A stretch of DNA of 10,688 bases from Treponema sp. UBA3819 (GTDB lineage Bacteria > Spirochaetota > Spirochaetia > Treponematales > Treponemataceae). The notes below the pieces were generated by a model that saw only the letters and a program-made list of their open reading frames with translations, was not told where the DNA came from and searched no databases. Location: assembly GCA_002369025.1 (NCBI GenBank), contig DFDV01000171.1, positions 1-10,688 on the forward strand, written 5' to 3'. Positions 1 through 6,840 of this stretch are shown here, piece by piece; position 1 is the first letter of the stretch, and every line of letters begins with the position of its first letter. A program made the translations under genes and the position numbers.

Positions 1-110
1 ATTCGCCGCAAGACGGCGAACGCTCCGCGCTGCTCCAATCCCTCACGCTCTGTTTCGCTCAAGTGGTCTAGTTCTTTGCGGTAAAGTAGCCGGTTTTGCG
101 GCAGGGACAT
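1..110 (-). CDS. Possible 5' end of a small unknown ORF running off the left edge
   Basis: Reading the minus strand from an ATG at 110-108 gives 36 open codons to the window edge, beginning MSLPQNRLLYRKEL and continuing with a charged, helix-like stretch (SETEREGLEQRG). I do not recognise the family. The upstream bases (GAAGAAAG) are purine-rich but not a good Shine-Dalgarno sequence. A second minus-strand frame, 150-43, starts MVSHLTALKAEESD and ends 35 codons later inside this one. A plus-strand frame is also open from 2 to a TAA at 230-232. With three overlapping open frames in a GC-rich stretch, chance openness is a real possibility. Alternatives are an eroded gene with a frameshift between the two minus-strand frames, or part of a dispersed repeat. 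Confidence 0.22.
   Translation of the reverse strand, partial: MSLPQNRLLYRKELDHLSETEREGLEQRGAFAVLRR
2..20. repeat. Perfect 7-bp inverted repeat at the left edge
   Basis: TTCGCCG at 2-8 is followed by the loop CAAGA and the exact reverse complement CGGCGAA at 14-20. The GC-rich stem should be stable in RNA or single-stranded DNA. No T run follows on the plus strand, so it is not a typical intrinsic terminator in that direction. It lies inside the possible left-edge ORF and may simply be part of it. Confidence 0.5.
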
Positions 111-377
111 CGCTTTCTTCTGCTTTCAGCGCAGTCAGATGGCTGACCATATCTGCGTCAATACAGAAAGAAACTGAACCTGTCTGTTCAGGTTTCAGAC
201 TGCAGGGAAAAAAGAAAAAGCAGGAAGATTAAACTAGCGGAAAAGAAAGGAAACTGGCGGGGGTGGGTATTTTTAGTCATAAACCATACTCCTGAACTTT
301 TGTGTCGTTACCAGACTTTGGATATAACACACATACATACAAAACACAAGGTTTGTAATCCCCGCTGATTTCTGTTA
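111..377. other. Leader stretch without a recognisable gene
   Basis: Between the uncertain left-edge frame and the aroC promoter I see no convincing coding region. The left part (to about 232) is open in one plus-strand frame and one minus-strand frame, with low-quality predicted proteins. From about 200 the sequence becomes A-rich (a run of A and G at 206-220) and then shifts to an AT-rich leader at 268-360. A bulged hairpin sits at 174-198. There are no tRNA-like or riboswitch-like folds that I can identify by eye. Confidence 0.5.
174..198. repeat. Bulged hairpin of unknown role
   Basis: CTGAACCTG at 174-182 pairs with CAGGTTTCAG at 189-198 with a single bulged T, leaving a six-base loop. 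Read on the minus strand, the stem is followed by a moderately T-rich run (TTTCTTTCTGT). A weak minus-strand terminator is therefore possible, but no minus-strand gene lies immediately upstream of it for it to serve. Confidence 0.35.
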
Positions 378-386
378 TGCTATAAA
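378..386 (+). promoter_or_regulatory. Extended -10 promoter candidate for aroC
   Basis: TGC-TATAAA matches the extended -10 pattern TGn-TATAAT with one mismatch in the hexamer. It would start transcription near 393 and give a leader of roughly 24 bases that carries the aroC ribosome binding site. No good -35 box is at the standard distance (the TTGTAA at 353-358 is 22 bases upstream), which is acceptable for an extended -10 promoter. Confidence 0.45.
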
Positions 387-416
387 AAATATCACGCGTG
401 CGGAAGGAGTTTTTCA

Positions 417-1526
417 ATGGCACAGAACACAATCGGAAGTATTTTCAAAGTAACGACATTTGGCGAAAGCCATGGTGCGGGACTGGGCTGCATCATAGAC
501 GGCTGCCCCGCAGGAATTCCGATTGATCTGGATGCCGTACAGGCCGACCTTGACCGCAGAAAGCCGGGGGCAGCCTTTGACGGAAAGCACAACGCTGCTG
601 TTACCAGCCGCAGGGAAGATGACCGGGCAGAAGTGCTCAGCGGCATTTTTGAAGGAAAAAGCGAAGGAACTCCCATCGCCTTTGTAATCCGCAACACATC
701 CCAGCACTCAAAAGACTACGGAAATCTTGCCAGTACTTTCCGCCCCGGACACGCAGACTACGGCTACTTTGCCAAGTACGGCTTCCGCGATTACCGTGGC
801 GGCGGTCGTTCCAGCGGACGGGAAACAGCGGCCCGCGTTGCGGCAGGAGCCATAGCAAAACAGGTACTTTGCGCAATTCTGGGAAAAGATGTACAGATTA
901 CCGCCTACACTGAGCGGGCAGCAGGCATTTCAATAGAAAAAACTGATTTTTCTGAAATAGAAAAAAATTCCCTCAGGGCAGCAGACAGCAGGGCCGCAGA
1001 AAAAATGGCGGCTAAAATCGAAGCATACCGCATGAGCAAGGACAGCTGCGGAGGAATCGTAGCCTGCCGCGTTACAGGCATTCCCGCAGGACTGGGAGAG
1101 CCGGTCTTTGGAAAACTCGACGCAGAACTCGCAAAGGCAATTCTTTCCATCGGAGCCACCAAAGGCATAGAATTCGGTGCAGGATTTGCAGCCGCCGACA
1201 GCAGTGGCAGCACAAACAACGATTCCATGAGAACCGCTCCTGACGGCAGCATAGACTTTGTCACAAACAATGCAGGCGGCATCATCGGCGGCATCTCCAA
1301 CGGCGCAGACATTTTCTTCCGGGTGGCGGTAAAACCGGTTCCCAGCATTTTCCGTGAACAGAAAACCATTTTCTTTCAGGAAGACGGCACTTTTGCAGAC
1401 TGCGATTTAGTCATCGAAGGCCGGCATGATGTCTGTCTCTGTCCCCGCATCGTTCCAGTCATCGAAGCCATGACAGCCATCACACTGGCAGATTTGCTTT
1501 TGCAGAACAGGGCTGCCAGAGTCTAA
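417..1526 (+). CDS. aroC: Chorismate synthase
   Basis: Catalyses the last shikimate-pathway step, converting 5-enolpyruvylshikimate-3-phosphate to chorismate with reduced FMN, in the cytoplasm. The product feeds aromatic amino acid and folate synthesis. At 369 residues it is the usual bacterial length. Visible family signatures are GESHG close to the N-terminus (TTFGESHGAGLG), RPGHADY, the glycine/arginine loop GGGRSSGRETA, SIGATKGIEFG, TNNAGGIIGGISNG and, near the C-terminus, HDVCLCPRIVPVIEAM. The start is well supported: AGGAG at 405-409 sits seven bases before the ATG, and MAQNTIGSIFKVTTFGESHG is the expected N-terminal block. It appears to be transcribed alone from the extended -10 element just upstream. 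Nothing is truncated or missing. The following 99 bases contain no strong terminator. Confidence 0.97.
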   Translation: MAQNTIGSIFKVTTFGESHGAGLGCIIDGCPAGIPIDLDAVQADLDRRKPGAAFDGKHNAAVTSRREDDRAEVLSGIFEGKSEGTPIAFVIRNTSQHSKDYGNLASTFRPGHADYGYFAKYGFRDYRGGGRSSGRETAARVAAGAIAKQVLCAILGKDVQITAYTERAAGISIEKTDFSEIEKNSLRAADSRAAEKMAAKIEAYRMSKDSCGGIVACRVTGIPAGLGEPVFGKLDAELAKAILSIGATKGIEFGAGFAAADSSGSTNNDSMRTAPDGSIDFVTNNAGGIIGGISNGADIFFRVAVKPVPSIFREQKTIFFQEDGTFADCDLVIEGRHDVCLCPRIVPVIEAMTAITLADLLLQNRAARV

Positions 1527-1541
1527 GAAGACTCTTTACTG

Positions 1542-1576
1542 CATATCTTTTCTATATTATTACATATCCTCTCTAT
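1542..1576 (+). repeat. Direct repeat upstream of the pectinesterase gene
   Basis: CATATCTTTTCTAT at 1542-1555 recurs as CATATCCTCTCTAT at 1563-1576, with two differences in 14 bases and a centre-to-centre spacing of 21 bp, two turns of B-DNA. The second copy abuts the likely -35 box of the downstream promoter. Same-face tandem half-sites in this position are typical of regulator binding sites, so this is a candidate operator. The regulator is unknown. Confidence 0.5.
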
Positions 1577-1617
1577 TGCATATTCACAAAAGTCTGATAA
1601 AATAGAAAATAGAGAGG
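1568..1617. promoter_or_regulatory. Inverted repeat spanning the promoter and ribosome binding site
   Basis: CCTCTCTATT at 1568-1577 is the exact reverse complement of AATAGAGAGG at 1608-1617, with 30 bases between the arms. The right arm contains the ribosome binding site AGAGAGG of the pectinesterase gene, and the left arm overlaps the -35 region. In a transcript entering from aroC, the two arms could pair and hide the ribosome binding site. In a transcript starting at the local promoter, the left arm would be absent and translation free. A DNA-level operator is equally possible. An overlapping alternative pairing exists: TTTTCTAT at 1548-1555 with ATAGAAAA at 1602-1609. Confidence 0.5.
1576..1603 (+). 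promoter_or_regulatory. Promoter candidate for the pectinesterase gene
   Basis: TAAAAT at 1598-1603 is preceded by TGA, giving an extended -10 element. TTGCAT at 1576-1581 can serve as a -35 box with a 16-base spacer. Transcription would begin near 1610, leaving a leader of only about 15 bases that consists mostly of the ribosome binding site. The element sits inside the direct and inverted repeats described for this gap, which suggests that it is regulated. Confidence 0.5.
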
Positions 1618-1625
1618 TTTCTTCT

Positions 1626-4600
1626 ATGAAAAAACGTATACAAAAAATGTTGGGTCCCCTGCTCGCACTAGCGGCAATCGGCACAGTTTCAGCCCAGTCA
1701 CGAAAAGTTGAAGTCTGGGATTTTGGCGGCGTTCAGGCAAAGGACGCAGAAAACCATATTTCCGTTGCAGACATCGACAAGGCTGACATTATCGGTCCGG
1801 ACGGCAAATTTACCGGCGGCGATCTGGTCTTTGGCGACCTTACGCTCAAAACCGATAAAAATGACCGCGCCTACTACAACGGAAAAAAGAACTACGGTGA
1901 CCAGGGATATTCTTCCTTTGATTTCCAGGACGGCTACCTTGCAAACGGTTTGTATTATGCAAACGGCAAGGGCGGCGAAAAAAAGCGCTACATGCTGATT
2001 AAAAATGTACGCGCAGGCGATACGATTACCTTCTACGCACGAATCAGCAACAGTGGCGACGAAAAAATTCACTTTGCCAGCGTAGATGACAGCGGCGAAA
2101 AGACAGGTCTTCAGGATGAAGAAGCTCCCCTTGGTGCCGTTTCAAAAAAATATTCCTATGTGGCAAGCGCAGACGGTGCCTACAAGGTATATGCAGACGC
2201 AAATGTGGGAAAGCCTGTTTACTACAGACTGGTGCGCACTCCCGCCGTTGAAGTCAGGGGCTCACTTCTTTCCATTCCCGCAGGAAACGCCAGCCTGAAC
2301 TTTGTAGACCAGAATACAAAGCAGACTATTGCGGCAAAGATTTCCGGAAAATCCTATACAGCAGGACTTGCAGCCGGTCACATCTATACGGCAGTCCTCA
2401 CAGGCATCAAAGGCTACGGCGTAAATTCTGCGTCAAAAGTAGTTGCATTAAAAGCAGAACAGACAGGAAGTTTCATGGCAAACCTTACCATTGCCGAACA
2501 GAAAACCTATAAAATCTCCGGCAAAGTAATTGGTCTTGCAGCAGATTTCAATCCTGCAAATATGAAAGTGGTCTTCAACCCGCCCAAAGGTTCAACCTAT
2601 CTTCCTTCAGAAGCAGCAGTTTCCGGCTCAAACGGAAATTTCACCTATGCGGGCGAACTGGAACCGGCAGTAGCATACACTGCCAGCCTTTCAGGTGCAA
2701 ACGACTATGTCATCAAATCAGGAGCGGCGGCAGAAAATACCGAGGCTTTTGTCCAGGACATCACGCTTGCCCTCAAGCCGGTATACGAAGTTAAAGGTTC
2801 ATTCTTTGGTCTGACCAGTCCCCTTCCCTCTGAAATTTCCTTTAAGAATATTGAAGACGGCTACACCTACAAAGGCAGTATTTCCGGCACAGGCTACAGC
2901 GTAAAACTGCGTGACGGCTCCTATGAAGTAAATGCAGAAACAGCAAAGGCCGCCACAAAGAATCATGTTGTCGTGGCAGGAAAGCCCCTCAGCAAAGACA
3001 TCAAACTTACGGCAAAGGACAAGACTCTGCAGCCCGTCAGCCTCAAAAAAGACATCTATGTAGGCGGAAAAAAGGCTGACTACGCAAGCGTCCGCGAGGC
3101 AATTATCGCCGTAGAAGCAATGAATCCCCAGTCAGAGGCAGACCGCGTAACCATTCATATCGCACCCGGCGTATACCGCGCCCAGCTGATTGTGAACGCT
3201 CCCTACATCACCCTCAAAAATGATACCCCTGAACAGGAAGTAAAACTCACCTGGTACTATGGTATCGGCTACAAGTATTACAGTGCTGATGAAAAGGGTT
3301 ATTATGATGACGACCTGGCATACGACAAGTTCAATAAAAAGACTGTCGCCCGCTGGGGTACTGCAACACGCGTCATGCCCAGTGCAAAAGGCTTCAGGGC
3401 AGAAGGCATTACTTTTGAAACCTCATTCAATAAATATGTAACTGATGAAGAAATTGCAGACGGCGTAGAAAGCGACGGCTCCATTCAGTTTGTCCGCAAG
3501 CTGAATTCTGATGTCCGTTCAAAAAAGGCTACGGAACGTTCTGCGGCAATGTGTTCAGAAGCTACAGAAGCAGAATTCTACAACTGTAAATTCCTGGGTT
3601 CACAGGATACCCTCTACACAGGAAGCGGTACAAAACAGTTTTTCAGAAACTGTTTTATCGAAGGAAACACTGACTTTATCTTTGGTGACGGCGATGTTGT
3701 GTATGAAAACTGCGAAATCCGTTTTGCAGGCTACACAGACATCAAAGTGGCAGGCTATCTGACAGCGGCAAGAAATGCCCTCGCAAAAGGCTATCTCTTC
3801 TACAACTGTACGGTAAGCGCAGACAACGCAGTTTTCCAGAATCCCGGCGTATTTGGCCGCCCCTGGGGACCTGACGCAAGTGTTGCATGGATTAACACAA
3901 TCCTGGGCACAGAAAACATCATCGACCCCATGGGCTGGACTGACATGAGCGGCAACCTGCCCAAGAACGCACACTTTGCAGAATACAACAGCATGTGGAA
4001 TTCAAAGGCCGTTGCTACAAATGAGCGCAAGGGTGGAGTTCTTAAAGATGCAAAAGGCTATGATCCCCAGTCTTACTTTGGCGGATGGAAACCTGCATAT
4101 TACGAGAGCGAAAAGACAGAAAAGCTGAAGTTCTCAAAGAAACCCAGTTTTACAACTGATGATGACATCAACACTCCCTATCCGGGACACACCATCACCC
4201 TGCACTATTCACTGGGCAAAGCCGACAAGGCTGACATGTCTCTGATTCAGTGGTACAGGGATGACAAACTGGTAAAACAGTCAGCAGGCTACGCAGACAA
4301 GACCTACTTCATCACAAAAGAAGATTCAGGTCATATCATCAAGGCTGTCGTTACTCCCATGACCAGAGATGGTGCAAAGGCAGAAAGCGCAGGCGCAAAA
4401 CTTGACGCAAAGGTAAACGATGGCTATGCAGTTCCTTCAAAAGGTGCAGCAGATCGTCCCCGTGCACTGGGCAAGGTTAATGTATTCCTCGCAGGTGACT
4501 CAACGGTAAAAGACTACAGCGCAGAAGGCATGTGGAGCAGCGGAAAAACCCGCAATGAAGGTGCATGGGGTGAATTCCTGCAGAACTGGTTCAACGACTC

Positions 4601-5441
4601 TGTTTCAGTCCAGAACTATGCAAACGGAGGACGCTCAACCCGCAACTTCATCAACGAAGGAAGCCTTGCAAAGATTGCAGAAAAAATCGGCAAGGGAGAC
4701 TACCTTTTCATCCAGTTTGGTCACAACGACTGTTCCAACGGACAGGGGTATCTGGAAGACCGCTATGTTCCTCTGGGAGAACCCAATAAGAAAGGCATCT
4801 ATCCGGTAACTGCAGGCAAAAAAGTTTCAACTCCGGCTTCTTACTCCAGCAAATACGGCCCGGAATTCTATTCCTACAACTGTGGTGGCACTTACAAATG
4901 GTATCTCAAGCAGTACATCGATGTGGCAAGAAAGGCTGGTGCAACTCCTGTTCTGGTTACTCCGGTAAGCCGTGTATATTTTGAGGGCATGGATGGAAAA
5001 ATCGGTCCTCACCACGACTCAAAGGATACGACCACAAAGACACAGGTAACACGCAACAACGCCTATGTTGAAGCAGTCCGCCAGCTGGCAAAAGAAGAAA
5101 AAGTTGCCCTGATTGACGGTTTTGAAATCACAAAGAGCCTGTATGAAAAGTCTTATGCAGAGACCAAGAAAACAGACGAAGCCTTTGCCCTTATGTTCAC
5201 CGGTGACAAAACCCACAACAACAAACTGGGCGGCTTTATCATCGCAGGCGAAATTGCAAAGGCTATCAAAGCAACACTTCCCGGACTCAAGACCAGTGTC
5301 GTTCACCCGGTTAAGGCAATCGGCGAAAACAGCGACGGAAAACTGATGTTCAGCGTAGGAAGTGACGGAAAAATCACCTGTGACGATGCATACTGGCAGG
5401 AATACACTCAAACTCTGATGAACGGAATGGACAAGAAATAA
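1626..5441 (+). CDS. Secreted bifunctional pectin methylesterase (CE8) and rhamnogalacturonan acetylesterase (CE12)
   Basis: A 1271-residue exported enzyme predicted to remove methyl esters from homogalacturonan and acetyl esters from rhamnogalacturonan, opening pectin to lyases and hydrolases. The signal peptide covers residues 1-23 (cut after VSA). Residues 25-205 form a beta-rich module starting VEVWDFGG. Three imperfect modules starting near 208, 295 and 387 (VEVRGSLLSI, YKISGKVIGL, YEVKGSFFGL) resemble carboxypeptidase-regulatory or Ig-like folds. The CE8 domain spans about 476-827 with GSQDTLY (Q660, D661), DFIFG (D683, the expected nucleophile) and GRPWG (R745, W747), all key residues present. 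An Ig-like linker follows at 834-930. The CE12/SGNH domain spans about 948-1222 with GDST (S959), NGGRS (from 1000), FGHND (N1034) and DKTH (D1194, H1197). The 49-residue tail is unassigned. AGAGAGG at 1611-1617 supports the start. The final substrate assignment is by family, not by assay. Confidence 0.93.
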   Translation: MKKRIQKMLGPLLALAAIGTVSAQSRKVEVWDFGGVQAKDAENHISVADIDKADIIGPDGKFTGGDLVFGDLTLKTDKNDRAYYNGKKNYGDQGYSSFDFQDGYLANGLYYANGKGGEKKRYMLIKNVRAGDTITFYARISNSGDEKIHFASVDDSGEKTGLQDEEAPLGAVSKKYSYVASADGAYKVYADANVGKPVYYRLVRTPAVEVRGSLLSIPAGNASLNFVDQNTKQTIAAKISGKSYTAGLAAGHIYTAVLTGIKGYGVNSASKVVALKAEQTGSFMANLTIAEQKTYKISGKVIGLAADFNPANMKVVFNPPKGSTYLPSEAAVSGSNGNFTYAGELEPAVAYTASLSGANDYVIKSGAAAENTEAFVQDITLALKPVYEVKGSFFGLTSPLPSEISFKNIEDGYTYKGSISGTGYSVKLRDGSYEVNAETAKAATKNHVVVAGKPLSKDIKLTAKDKTLQPVSLKKDIYVGGKKADYASVREAIIAVEAMNPQSEADRVTIHIAPGVYRAQLIVNAPYITLKNDTPEQEVKLTWYYGIGYKYYSADEKGYYDDDLAYDKFNKKTVARWGTATRVMPSAKGFRAEGITFETSFNKYVTDEEIADGVESDGSIQFVRKLNSDVRSKKATERSAAMCSEATEAEFYNCKFLGSQDTLYTGSGTKQFFRNCFIEGNTDFIFGDGDVVYENCEIRFAGYTDIKVAGYLTAARNALAKGYLFYNCTVSADNAVFQNPGVFGRPWGPDASVAWINTILGTENIIDPMGWTDMSGNLPKNAHFAEYNSMWNSKAVATNERKGGVLKDAKGYDPQSYFGGWKPAYYESEKTEKLKFSKKPSFTTDDDINTPYPGHTITLHYSLGKADKADMSLIQWYRDDKLVKQSAGYADKTYFITKEDSGHIIKAVVTPMTRDGAKAESAGAKLDAKVNDGYAVPSKGAADRPRALGKVNVFLAGDSTVKDYSAEGMWSSGKTRNEGAWGEFLQNWFNDSVSVQNYANGGRSTRNFINEGSLAKIAEKIGKGDYLFIQFGHNDCSNGQGYLEDRYVPLGEPNKKGIYPVTAGKKVSTPASYSSKYGPEFYSYNCGGTYKWYLKQYIDVARKAGATPVLVTPVSRVYFEGMDGKIGPHHDSKDTTTKTQVTRNNAYVEAVRQLAKEEKVALIDGFEITKSLYEKSYAETKKTDEAFALMFTGDKTHNNKLGGFIIAGEIAKAIKATLPGLKTSVVHPVKAIGENSDGKLMFSVGSDGKITCDDAYWQEYTQTLMNGMDKK

Positions 5442-5442
5442 A

Positions 5443-6840
5443 ATGAAAAAGATAACCCGCACACAAAAGACAATTACTCTCGCCGGAGCAGGCGCTCTGA
5501 TTCTTGCAGCCTTAACGCTATCCTTTACAGGCTACATAAACGGATTCAAACATCCGGAAAGGCTCAGCAGTCCCACAAGTGAACAGCAGGCCTATCTTAC
5601 GGACTATCTGAATCAAACCTATCCGGCAAAGAGGGTAAATGTCCTGCGCGGGTTGCCTTATTCTACGGTGGATGCCAAGCTGGATATCGCAGCGGAATCC
5701 GCCATTCTGATTGACACGGCAAATGGCTGCGTCCTTTATGAAAAAAATGCAGACGAAGCCATTCCGCCGGCGTCAATTACAAAACTCTTTGTCATGTACA
5801 TTGTCTTTCAGGAAGTGGAGTCAGGACGCATCTCTCTGGATGATGTAGTGCCTCTGCCCGAAAGCAGCTGGGCAATCAACCTGCCTTCAGACGCATCCCT
5901 GATGTTTCTGGGACAGGGGCAGATTGTCACCCTCAGGGAACTCATGCAGGGACTTGCCATTGCCAGCGGAAACGATGCGGCAATCGCCGTGGCAAGTTAC
6001 ATCAGCGGAAACGTAAAAGACTTTGTTGCCCGCATGAATGAAGAAGTCCAGAAACTGGGACTCAAATACACCCATTTTGAAGAACCTAGCGGCTACAGCG
6101 AAAAAAACATTACCACCGCAAGGGAACTGGCATCCTTTGCCCGTGTTTACATCAACCGCTACCCCCAGTCAATTGAAGAATTCCACTCCCTCAGGGAAAT
6201 TGAATATCCCAAAAAGGAAAACCTTGCCCCCTGGATGAAAAACCGGGGAAACAGCATGGCAGTCAAACAGTGGAATACAAATGTGCTTTTGCGTTCTCTG
6301 GAAGGATGCGACGGCTTAAAGACTGGTTTTATCTACGAAAGCGGATTTAACATTGCCCTCACCGCCAAAAGAAATGGTGTCCGCTATCTTTCAGTCACCA
6401 TGCGGGGACCGGGGAAAAATTCCAGCGAAGGCAATTTCTACCGGCAGCAGGATGGCACAAGACTCATGGAATGGGCATTTTCTTCTTTTTCTGACTACAT
6501 TCCTCTTGAACATATTGCCCCTTCCTACACGGTTGCCGTTACTGGCGCCCAGGGCAAATTTGTCCGTCTTGTTCCGGCATGGACAAACATCATTTCTGTG
6601 CCCCACATCACGGGAGAAAGTGCAGCCGATGCCGTAAAAGAAGTTCATGTAGAAATTACAAAGCCTGATTTTATCTACGGCGGAGCACTGGCCGGCCAGG
6701 ATTACGGTCAGATTGTATACAAACTGGGAAATATCGTGCTTGAAACGGTTCCCCTGGTAGCCGACCGCAATGTAGAAAGGGCCGGCGTCTGGGGAAGATT
6801 CTGGGGAATGATTGCGTCACGCTTTTTGCGGACTAAATAA
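5443..6840 (+). CDS. D-alanyl-D-alanine carboxypeptidase (PBP5 type, peptidase S11)
   Basis: Removes the terminal D-alanine from peptidoglycan stem pentapeptides in the periplasm and so controls cross-linking. The 465-residue protein has a membrane segment or uncleaved signal at about residues 11-29 and the three penicillin-binding motifs in order: SITK (S111 nucleophile, K114), SGN (175-177) and KTG (293-295). After about residue 365 comes a beta-rich region like the C-terminal PBP5 domain, ending in an amphipathic, aromatic-rich helix (WGRFWGMIASRFLRT) that could bind the membrane surface. The stretch of about 60 residues between the membrane segment and the catalytic domain is longer than in simple family members. 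The ATG lies one base after the pectinesterase stop, with only a weak AAGAAA in ribosome-binding position, so translational coupling is likely. The 3' end overlaps the convergent deacetylase-like gene by 8 bp. Confidence 0.93.
   Translation: MKKITRTQKTITLAGAGALILAALTLSFTGYINGFKHPERLSSPTSEQQAYLTDYLNQTYPAKRVNVLRGLPYSTVDAKLDIAAESAILIDTANGCVLYEKNADEAIPPASITKLFVMYIVFQEVESGRISLDDVVPLPESSWAINLPSDASLMFLGQGQIVTLRELMQGLAIASGNDAAIAVASYISGNVKDFVARMNEEVQKLGLKYTHFEEPSGYSEKNITTARELASFARVYINRYPQSIEEFHSLREIEYPKKENLAPWMKNRGNSMAVKQWNTNVLLRSLEGCDGLKTGFIYESGFNIALTAKRNGVRYLSVTMRGPGKNSSEGNFYRQQDGTRLMEWAFSSFSDYIPLEHIAPSYTVAVTGAQGKFVRLVPAWTNIISVPHITGESAADAVKEVHVEITKPDFIYGGALAGQDYGQIVYKLGNIVLETVPLVADRNVERAGVWGRFWGMIASRFLRTK

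Noticed and set aside
2..232. Plus-strand open frame entering from the left edge and ending at TAA 230-232 as the 3' end of a gene
   Set aside because: The translation is low-complexity Arg/Ala/Ser then poly-Lys with no family signal, and the opposite strand is equally open, so it cannot be supported from this window.
353..358. TTGTAA as a -35 box for aroC
   Set aside because: It lies 22 bases from the extended -10 hexamer; the only well-spaced partner (TATGCT, 376-381) is a poorer -10 than TATAAA with TG upstream.
905..1369. 154-codon open frame on the minus strand inside aroC
   Set aside because: It lies fully antisense to a well-conserved aroC, has no family motif, and its composition is what is expected opposite an Ala/Gly/Ser-rich coding region.
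1518..1535. AGAGTC/GACTCT hairpin around the aroC stop codon as a terminator
   Set aside because: Only six base pairs with half AT content and a TTT tract broken by ACTGC; too weak to call an intrinsic terminator.
1540..1620. Short repeats between aroC and the pectinesterase gene as a CRISPR-like array
   Set aside because: Only two imperfect 14-bp copies with a 7-bp spacer; they fit an operator far better than an array and there are no cas genes.
3600..3974. 124-codon cysteine-rich minus-strand frame opposite the CE8 domain
   Set aside because: It is antisense to the active-site region of the pectinesterase; the cysteines arise from complementing Ala/Thr codons and form no knuckle pattern.
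5019..5462. 147-codon minus-strand frame opposite the CE12 domain, with hydrophobic Phe/Val/Cys-rich sequence
   Set aside because: It is antisense to a domain with intact catalytic motifs, has no recognisable domain, and shows the skewed composition of a shadow frame.
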